Shown here in pieces: positions 36,112 to 41,645 of a DNA stretch of 41,645 bases. Position 1 is the first letter of the stretch, and every line of letters starts with the position of its first letter. Below the pieces are notes generated by a model. It saw only the letters and a program-made list of their open reading frames with translations, made no database searches and had not been told where the DNA came from. Position numbers and translations under genes: made by a program. The stretch is from a virus, in IMG/VR virus record IMGVR_UViG_3300035564_000010, positions 1-41,645 of that record. One strand, 5' to 3'.

Positions 36112-36467
36112 GGCGGCAAGGGTGTGACGAATGCAGGTCTACCTATGAGGCGCAAAATACCCGTCTCCCTGGGGAAAAAGAGACTCCCCGCGTCGAACCT
36201 CCATGCAAGACCTGCAAGCCGGACGACCTCCTTGAATGCAATTTCCCCGTGATGGAGGTTTGGGACCGCTGCGGAGATGAGTGGATCACGGCGGGGGCGA
36301 ATGGGATCAAGATAGCGATATCGGGGCCATCGATTGAGGCGGCAATGAACGTCACGGGCATTAGGGGGGAACAGGCACGGGCGGGAATGTTCGACAAAAT
36401 AAAGATGGTCAGCCGAGCTGTGGCGGGGGAACTTTTTCAGGAACGAATGAATCAGGCGGAGAAGTAA
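35689..36467 (+). CDS. Tail assembly chaperone GT, made by programmed -1 frameshift
   Basis: If ribosomes slip one base back at A AAA AAC (36072-36078), they enter a frame that stays open to 36467. This gives about 259 residues: the first 129 of G, then about 129 more. The added part has a Cys-rich linker (RCCIGRQGCDECRSTYE, CKTCKPDDLLEC), perhaps a zinc site, then a T-like domain (MEVWDRCGDEWITAGANGIK, GIRGEQARAGMFDKIKMVSR). G/GT frameshifts are a known feature of long-tailed phages. Here the slippery heptamer, its phase and the open second frame are all visible. The frameshift rate and any RNA stimulator are unknown. Confidence 0.75.
36072..36078 (+). promoter_or_regulatory. Slippery heptamer A AAA AAC for -1 frameshifting
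   Basis: The zero-frame codons are GAA AAA AAC, so the heptamer has the canonical X XXY YYZ phase. It lies 33 bases before the G stop codon. The -1 frame has no stop until 36467. This is one of the strongest -1 sites known in bacteria. Confidence 0.8.
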
Positions 36468-36476
36468 GGTCCGGAT

Positions 36477-36944
36477 ATGCCGGATGTGCTTTTTCCACTT
36501 TCTGGACGAGGGGCGGGAGTAATGGCGGAAGTTAAACTCAACTTCGCACAATATGATGAGATGCTAGCAAATGCCAGCCTGGACCGCATGATGACGGCGG
36601 CAGGCGTTCTCCAGACAAACATGATTCTCAAGTGCAAGAAAAGTTATACGAACCGCCGTCCTGTCTACAAAAAAGGCCCCTATGCCGGGCAGATTTATAC
36701 TGCTCGCGATATGGACATCATGGCAAAGACGATCCGTGTTGTTTCAAAAAAGGTCGGCGGCCTGCATGGAAAAATAAACGTCCGGGTATATGCCGGTAAT
36801 TTCAAAACATGGTGGGCATTGCAAATGGAATATGGGCGTGGGGCATGGAAGGGCGGAGCCCAGCCGTTCATGCGGCCTGCAATCAGTGGGTCTAAATCTC
36901 AGATTCAGGTGGTTCTCGAAACCGGCCACGGGGAGACACGGTAA
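36477..36944 (+). CDS. HK97 gp10-like tail component
   Basis: The frame from 36477 has 155 residues, but the ATG at 36522 (GAGGGG eight bases upstream) gives a start (MAEVKLNFAQYDEML) more like the family, and may be the true one. The body (LQTNMILKCKKSYTNRRPVY, KKGPYAGQIYTARDMDIMAK, INVRVYAGNFKTWWALQMEY, GRGAWKGGAQPFMRPAI) matches the HK97 gp10-like pattern: a small alpha/beta protein with a conserved E-x-G and P-F-M-R-P-A end. These act in neck or tail assembly. Its place after the chaperones is later than usual. The stop overlaps the tape measure start (TAATG). Confidence 0.7.
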   Translation: MPDVLFPLSGRGAGVMAEVKLNFAQYDEMLANASLDRMMTAAGVLQTNMILKCKKSYTNRRPVYKKGPYAGQIYTARDMDIMAKTIRVVSKKVGGLHGKINVRVYAGNFKTWWALQMEYGRGAWKGGAQPFMRPAISGSKSQIQVVLETGHGETR

Positions 36945-39900
36945 TGCCCGGTAATCCAGTCGGAACGATGTTTGTTGAGCTTGACCTGAATGCTGCAAAG
37001 TATGTCCAGAAGCAGCAGGATATCCTGGAAAGCGGCAAGATCACCGCAAACAAGCTGGAAGAGCAATACAAAAATCTTGGCATAAAATCTGCCGATCACT
37101 TTGACCTTCTCAGGCAGAAAGCCGAAAACTCCTACGCTCTCATTAAGAATGCCGGAACGTCATCCGCTGGCGACATTACTCGCGCTCACACGGCGATGAC
37201 CGAAAAGATCACCTCCCTAAATGAGCAGCAGTTCGGCAAATCAATCACCTCAATAGGTTTCTGGAAAGATCACTGGATTTCCGCCACGGTTGCCATCGGC
37301 GCAGCCATGGTGGTCATAAGCAAGGCCGGGGAGTACATGGAGATCGGCGCGAAAGCACAGCAGGCCGCCGAATCCTTTGACCTTGTCGGAAAGTCGGCCG
37401 GTTATTCGGCAGATCGGCTTGACAATTTCAAGGAGCGCATGTCCGCCGCCGCCGCTGGGACCGTTGACGACTCCGACATTATGCAGAAGGCCGTCAAGGG
37501 CATGGTTCTCGGGCTCTCTGATGATCAGATGGTCGGTATCATGGAAGCCGCCCGGATCTCCGCCCGTGTCGCCGGGGAGGATGTCAAGACAGCTTATGAG
37601 AAGATCACGGACGCGATTTCAACCGGGATGCCGAAAGCCCTCCGGCAGTATGGACTCGTAAGCAAGGAAGAGGCGGTTATCGTCAACGCAGCCCTGAAAG
37701 CAGGGGTAGAGGGAATTGACCTTTACCGGATCGCCATGACAAACGCCTCGATCCAAGCGGCGAAGTTCGGGGAGGTCCACGACACAGCGGCGGAGAAGAT
37801 ACAGCGGCATAGGGCAATCCTCAATGAAGCAAAGGAGACGGTTGCGCAATGGGCGCTTGCCGTAGCCGCCTCCACCATTCAGTATCTGACGCATACAGAA
37901 AAGCAGCTCCTCATTATGGATGGCATGAGGAAACAGAAAGAGCAAGGCGCTGCCGCCGATATGGAGGATGCGGAAAACGGTATCGCAATGCAGGAGCGGT
38001 CAAAGGCCCTTTATCTTACCGGGATAAAGGAAAAGACTGAAGCCGCGAAAGGGGCAGAGGCGGAACGGAAGAGGATCGAAGCGGAGGAAAAGAAGGCCGC
38101 CGAACTGCTCAAGAAAATGCAGAATGACAGCACCGCTGCCTACATCAAGGGCGTCGATGAAGAAATAGAGGTCAACGAAAAGGCTCTCCGCGAAGAGGCG
38201 GCAGAGCAGAAAAAATACTGGAACGATGTCGACAAGCTCCGCGAAGACAGCTTGAAAGACTACCTTCTTGGCCTCGAAAAAGAAACTGAGGAAGTCGGAA
38301 AGGCAATGAACGAGCAATACTTCGCGGAGAAGAAAGCCACCGCCGACCGCCTCACTGCCGAGCGTGACCTTTATAAAGATCTTCGGGGCTACGACGATCA
38401 GTATTATGAAGCATCACAAGCCTTGATTGCTTCTCAGGCCGCAGAGTACCGGAAAAAGGGGATCGACGAGATCGCCGTTGCTGCGTGGGTCGCTCAGGAG
38501 ACGGAAAAGCAGGCCATTCGCAAGGCCAAAGCCGAAGGCGATTTCATGGCCGGTGTCAACGCCGGGTTCATCGAAATGCAGAACAACGCCATGACCTTCG
38601 GGAAGGCTGGGTATGAGGTCTTCAATACCCTCGCCACAACCTCACAAAAGACCATGTCGGATGTTCTATTCGACGGGATAAAGACCGGCACGATTGACAC
38701 GGAAAAGATCTGGACAACCTTCTCTGACAACATGCTCCGTAAGTTCACGGATATTGTCGGGCAGATGGTAGTTGACGCTGCGGCGAAGGACATCGCCCTG
38801 GCCTTCCAAGCCAACTGGACGGCAGACAGCTCGGCGGTTCTCGGGTTGCTCAACAAGGTGTGGGATCTGGGAAGCTCTTTGGTCGGAGGTAGCGGGGCCG
38901 GTTCGGTAGGCTCCGACGTTGGGGATTGGGCGGCAGGCGCAGGCGGCTATGGCAGCCATGCGACCGGCCTTAATTATGTGCCTGCTGACAATTACCTTGC
39001 CAATCTGCATGAGGGCGAGGCGATTCTGACGAAAGAGCAAGCCGATATGTGGCGGCGCACGAGTGGCGATGCGGCATTTACGAAAAGCAATCTTGCCGCG
39101 GCAAGTGCTTTCATCCGCTCCGGGGCATTCGCCATGGAATCAGCAGGCGCTTACCAGGAATGGCAAACCAGCCCCTACGGTCCGATGGCAGAAGGCCGAG
39201 GCGATCAGTCATTCGTCAACCCGGTCAATCCACTTATCTTTTCAGCGCAATTCGAGGGGGAGAATGATTATGTAATCCGATACCGCGACGGAAGTGTCCA
39301 GCATTTAGATATTTCTGATTCAAACAATACTTTCTCAAGTAGATACGGGGCGGGGATCGTCCAGACGGTCGGGCAGGCGATAATGTCATATGTGAATCCA
39401 TTGGTCGGCGCGGCCAATGCGTATCTTTACTCGGCCTCTCAAGGCGGGGAGACCTGGGAAAACACATTGAAGGCCGTCGTTTCCTACTATGCTGGCGAGA
39501 GCGCCGGCGGAGGTGCCAGCGGAACGGATACCGGGCTGGCCTCATACGTCGGGAAGGCCGGGTTGGGATATGCTATCAAGGCAGGCATGGGGAGCCTCTT
39601 CGGGGGGGGCGCAAGCGGGAGTGGTGGAGGCATCGGCTTTGCCGGGATGGATGACGGGGGTCTCTTCGCCTCCCTCTCGGGCTCCATGGGGGCGATTGCT
39701 CCGCAGTCGTCACGGTTCTCGTTTCCGATGTTCGGTGCGAAGAATGGGCTGGACTATGTTCCCTATGACAATTTCCCGATCCTGGCACACAAGGGCGAGA
39801 GGGTACAGACGGCGGGAGAGGTGGCGGGGCTGGTTGATGAGATCCGGGCATTACTCCCATATCTTCGCGTCATGGCGAAAACCGGTGTTAAGTTGGCAAG

Positions 39901-39961
39901 GATCGCGGATTCATTCGATCAGGACCGGATGACAACCGGCATTCTTACGAGGACGGCATGA
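36944..39961 (+). CDS. Tail tape measure protein
   Basis: The protein has 1005 residues, starting at TAATG. The N-terminal third is helical (LDLNAAKYVQKQQDILESGK, AADRLDNFKERMSAAAAGTV-like helices, EDVKTAYEKITDAIS), with a membrane-like segment (WISATVAIGAAMVVISKAG, about 110-128). A long charged coiled coil runs through 360-530. From about 670 the chain becomes Gly-rich, with two copies of a motif: LNYVPADNYLANLHEGEAIL and LDYVPYDNFPILAHKGERVQ, usual near the end of tape measures. It sets tail length and may help DNA cross the membrane. It directly follows the chaperones that hold it. Confidence 0.88.
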   Translation: MPGNPVGTMFVELDLNAAKYVQKQQDILESGKITANKLEEQYKNLGIKSADHFDLLRQKAENSYALIKNAGTSSAGDITRAHTAMTEKITSLNEQQFGKSITSIGFWKDHWISATVAIGAAMVVISKAGEYMEIGAKAQQAAESFDLVGKSAGYSADRLDNFKERMSAAAAGTVDDSDIMQKAVKGMVLGLSDDQMVGIMEAARISARVAGEDVKTAYEKITDAISTGMPKALRQYGLVSKEEAVIVNAALKAGVEGIDLYRIAMTNASIQAAKFGEVHDTAAEKIQRHRAILNEAKETVAQWALAVAASTIQYLTHTEKQLLIMDGMRKQKEQGAAADMEDAENGIAMQERSKALYLTGIKEKTEAAKGAEAERKRIEAEEKKAAELLKKMQNDSTAAYIKGVDEEIEVNEKALREEAAEQKKYWNDVDKLREDSLKDYLLGLEKETEEVGKAMNEQYFAEKKATADRLTAERDLYKDLRGYDDQYYEASQALIASQAAEYRKKGIDEIAVAAWVAQETEKQAIRKAKAEGDFMAGVNAGFIEMQNNAMTFGKAGYEVFNTLATTSQKTMSDVLFDGIKTGTIDTEKIWTTFSDNMLRKFTDIVGQMVVDAAAKDIALAFQANWTADSSAVLGLLNKVWDLGSSLVGGSGAGSVGSDVGDWAAGAGGYGSHATGLNYVPADNYLANLHEGEAILTKEQADMWRRTSGDAAFTKSNLAAASAFIRSGAFAMESAGAYQEWQTSPYGPMAEGRGDQSFVNPVNPLIFSAQFEGENDYVIRYRDGSVQHLDISDSNNTFSSRYGAGIVQTVGQAIMSYVNPLVGAANAYLYSASQGGETWENTLKAVVSYYAGESAGGGASGTDTGLASYVGKAGLGYAIKAGMGSLFGGGASGSGGGIGFAGMDDGGLFASLSGSMGAIAPQSSRFSFPMFGAKNGLDYVPYDNFPILAHKGERVQTAGEVAGLVDEIRALLPYLRVMAKTGVKLARIADSFDQDRMTTGILTRTA

Positions 39962-41103
39962 AGATAATCCGCCCGATAACGATCACCGATGCCATGATGA
40001 CATCCTCAAATGTCCCCGATGTTGCGGCTATCGGAACAAGTACAACTTCCCTGGCCATTGGAACCGGGTCGAAAACCTTTACCACACAGGCCAGCCTTCC
40101 CATCATCGCCGGTGAATGGATGAAGGCAGCGAGTGCTGCGGACAATGCAAATTACATGTATGGGAAGGTAACATCCTATACCGGCACCACGCTTGTGATC
40201 AATGTTTCCGTCGTCGGCGGCAGCGGGACAAAGACAGATTGGCAAATCGCTTACGGCTGGGATGTCGGGGCGACCTATCTTGCCGCGGATCGCGCGCAGG
40301 TTGCATCAACCCATAAAATCTATGAATCACTGGCTGGCGCGAATGTTGGCCATGATCCGGTTGTAGACTGTGCCCTTGCCGTTCCCCTCTATTGGAAAGA
40401 AGTCTCCGCAACGAACCGCTGGAAAGCATTCGACAACAAGGTCGGATCACAGACATCCCAGGCGACCTCGATCACCTACAGGATCACTGCCGGTCTCCAA
40501 TTTGACAGCATCGCCTTCCTTAACCTCGATGCCGTTTCGGTGCAGGCGGTGCTTACCGATCCGGTTGATGGTGAGGTTTATAATGAAACAGTTGACCTTT
40601 TGGCGACGGGTGCCTCCGGAGTTTATTCGATTATCGATTGGTACACCTACTTTTTCAGTAGCGTCATAAAGGCTACGGACTGCGTAATGTTCGACATTCC
40701 GCCCTATCTCAATGCCGTACTCGATATCACCATCACCTATACGGGCGGCACGGCAAAGGTGGGGGGGATCATGCTCGGGCTGAAAACGACTATTGGCAAT
40801 ACCCTTTATGGCGTCGGGGTTGGGATTCGGGATTATTCCCAAAAAGAGGCGGATGATTACGGCGTCTATTCGATTGTTGAAGGGCCGTTCTCAAAGCGAA
40901 TGAGTGTCGACATGACGATGGTGAATACCATCATCGATGAGGTTTCCCGGCTGTTCGCCATGTATCGCGCCATTCCTATCGTTTGGGTTGCCGATGAATC
41001 GTATTCGTGCCTCATCATTTACGGGTTTTTTAAGGACTTTGAAATCGTGATTCCGGGACCGGTAAAATCAGAATGTAGTCTTGAGATTGAAGGCTTAACA
41101 TAG
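39958..41103 (+). CDS. Distal tail/baseplate-type protein with an N-terminal fibre module
   Basis: The product has 381 residues, with a start overlapping the tape measure stop (ATGA). Residues about 20-100 contain a module with SLAIGTGSKTFTTQ, MYGKVTSYTGTTLVINVSVV, GGSGTKTDWQIA, which recurs in the next gene. Residues about 110-370 read like a distal tail protein common in siphoviruses: WKAFDNKVGSQTSQATSITY, GLQFDSIAFLNLDAVSVQAV, IDWYTYFFSSVIKATDCVMF, IRDYSQKEADDYGVYSIVEG and RAIPIVWVADESYS. It is probably part of the tail tip and may bind carbohydrate. Assignment is by motif and gene order. Confidence 0.65.
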   Translation: MKIIRPITITDAMMTSSNVPDVAAIGTSTTSLAIGTGSKTFTTQASLPIIAGEWMKAASAADNANYMYGKVTSYTGTTLVINVSVVGGSGTKTDWQIAYGWDVGATYLAADRAQVASTHKIYESLAGANVGHDPVVDCALAVPLYWKEVSATNRWKAFDNKVGSQTSQATSITYRITAGLQFDSIAFLNLDAVSVQAVLTDPVDGEVYNETVDLLATGASGVYSIIDWYTYFFSSVIKATDCVMFDIPPYLNAVLDITITYTGGTAKVGGIMLGLKTTIGNTLYGVGVGIRDYSQKEADDYGVYSIVEGPFSKRMSVDMTMVNTIIDEVSRLFAMYRAIPIVWVADESYSCLIIYGFFKDFEIVIPGPVKSECSLEIEGLT

Positions 41104-41113
41104 GAGGCCCATC

Positions 41114-41645
41114 ATGCCAATATCAACACCCCCTACCCCGCCAAGCAGAAGCGCACCGTCCACGTTTTCTACTCTTGCGGATGCGTTCCTCGCGTGGTGG
41201 GTAAATACATTCGTGCCGGAGATCAATGCCGCGATCACGGCTATGAATCTAAACGACACGACGGCGGCCAGCACAACCAGCGTGGCAATAGGAACCGGGT
41301 CAAAAACATTCACCGTTGACACGGCGAAGAGTTTTCAGCCCGGCATGAGCGTGATGATCGCTCACGATTCCTCGAACTGGATGCACGGGCAAATAACCTC
41401 CTACAATACAGGGACCGGGGGATTAATAGTCAATATCTCGAACATCATGGGCAGCGGGACGGAGGCCACCTGGACGGTGACGTTATCGGCTCCGGTCAAC
41501 GCGATGGCTTCCTCCACCTCCGCCTCCGGGGTGATTGAGATCGCCACGAATGCAGAAGCCCTTGCCGGATCGGACACGGCGCGGGCAGTGACTGCAGATG
41601 ACTTCCTCTATGTGCTTAATACCCTGAATGTCCGCCGCTGGAAAC
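41114..41645 (+). CDS. Tail fibre/adhesin protein, 5' part (gene runs off the right edge)
   Basis: The ATG at 41114 has TAGGAGG upstream, eight bases after the previous stop. The frame is open to the end of the window (177 codons plus one base). An early segment (TLADAFLAWWVNTFVPEINA) is typical of phage fibre N-termini. Next come the module STTSVAIGTGSKTFTVDTAK with WMHGQITSYNTGTGGLIVNI, and a fibre motif IATNAEALAGSDTARAVTAD. The frame continues exactly into the frame entering at base 3, so the whole gene is probably 370 codons with its second half at 1-581. It is a host-recognition protein by motif. Confidence 0.75.
   Translation, partial: MPISTPPTPPSRSAPSTFSTLADAFLAWWVNTFVPEINAAITAMNLNDTTAASTTSVAIGTGSKTFTVDTAKSFQPGMSVMIAHDSSNWMHGQITSYNTGTGGLIVNISNIMGSGTEATWTVTLSAPVNAMASSTSASGVIEIATNAEALAGSDTARAVTADDFLYVLNTLNVRRWK

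Noticed and set aside
1-41645. tRNA or rRNA genes
   Set aside because: No cloverleaf-like segment with a T-loop (GTTCRA-type) in an intergenic position was noticed, and most of the sequence is densely coding. A dedicated tRNA search was not possible here.

Overview
The window looks like the complete genome of one temperate-type siphovirus, 41.6 kb, from a Gram-negative bacterium. The host guess (possibly Desulfobacterota or a similar anaerobe) rests only on the general flavour of the gene families and is weak. The head genes are of the HK97 type: large terminase, portal, U35-type protease, capsid with a delta-like coiled coil, gp6-like connector, head-tail joining protein. A siphovirus tail module follows, with a frameshifted G/GT chaperone and a 1005-residue tape measure. 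The open reading frame that runs off the right end continues in frame, without a stop, into the frame that enters at the left end. I therefore infer a circular or circularly permuted contig cut inside one tail-fibre gene.

Layout (rightward unless stated). 1-8025: adhesion genes. These include three proteins with Sec signal peptides, a beta-helix protein, and a Mtd-like C-type-lectin protein whose C-terminus looks like the variable region of a diversity-generating retroelement (DGR), followed by a hairpin and a beta-helix remnant. 8053-10437: probable lysis cassette with overlapping genes (small membrane proteins, a DUF5675 protein, an LAS-type metallopeptidase, a DUF1353 protein). 10337-10926: immunity switch, with a leftward XRE-type repressor, a divergent operator/promoter region and a rightward Cro-like gene. 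11056-14276: many very small early genes, several with one membrane segment, and a hexapeptide-repeat gene. 14269-20014: recombination and replication (putative annealing protein, RecB-like nuclease, coiled-coil protein, DUF1064 nuclease, DUF4373 replication protein) with a radical SAM gene set among them. 20054-23675: ParB-N protein plus a second radical SAM enzyme, a leftward two-gene operon with its own consensus promoter, and two HNH genes. 23769-27675: ParB-N/DNA methyltransferase and terminase. 27810-41645: portal through tail fibre.

How the parts fit: the operator region near 10.6 kb would choose between repressor expression and the rightward early operon. Early genes recombine, replicate and modify DNA. 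Terminase and HK97-type head genes package it. The tail genes end in a modular adhesin region that wraps around the circular junction into the DGR-type receptor-binding protein and then lysis. No integrase, no reverse transcriptase and no tRNA gene were recognised.

Most unusual points: a DGR-type target without a visible DGR; two genes (hexapeptide-repeat and radical SAM) each bracketed by 20-25 bp direct repeats that duplicate the end of the upstream gene, which look like gene-insertion scars; two radical SAM enzymes, one translationally coupled to a ParB-N protein that seems to have lost a methyltransferase domain; a head-tail connector with an inserted beta-rich domain; an antisense bicistronic operon; and Sec signal peptides on four proteins in the structural regions.
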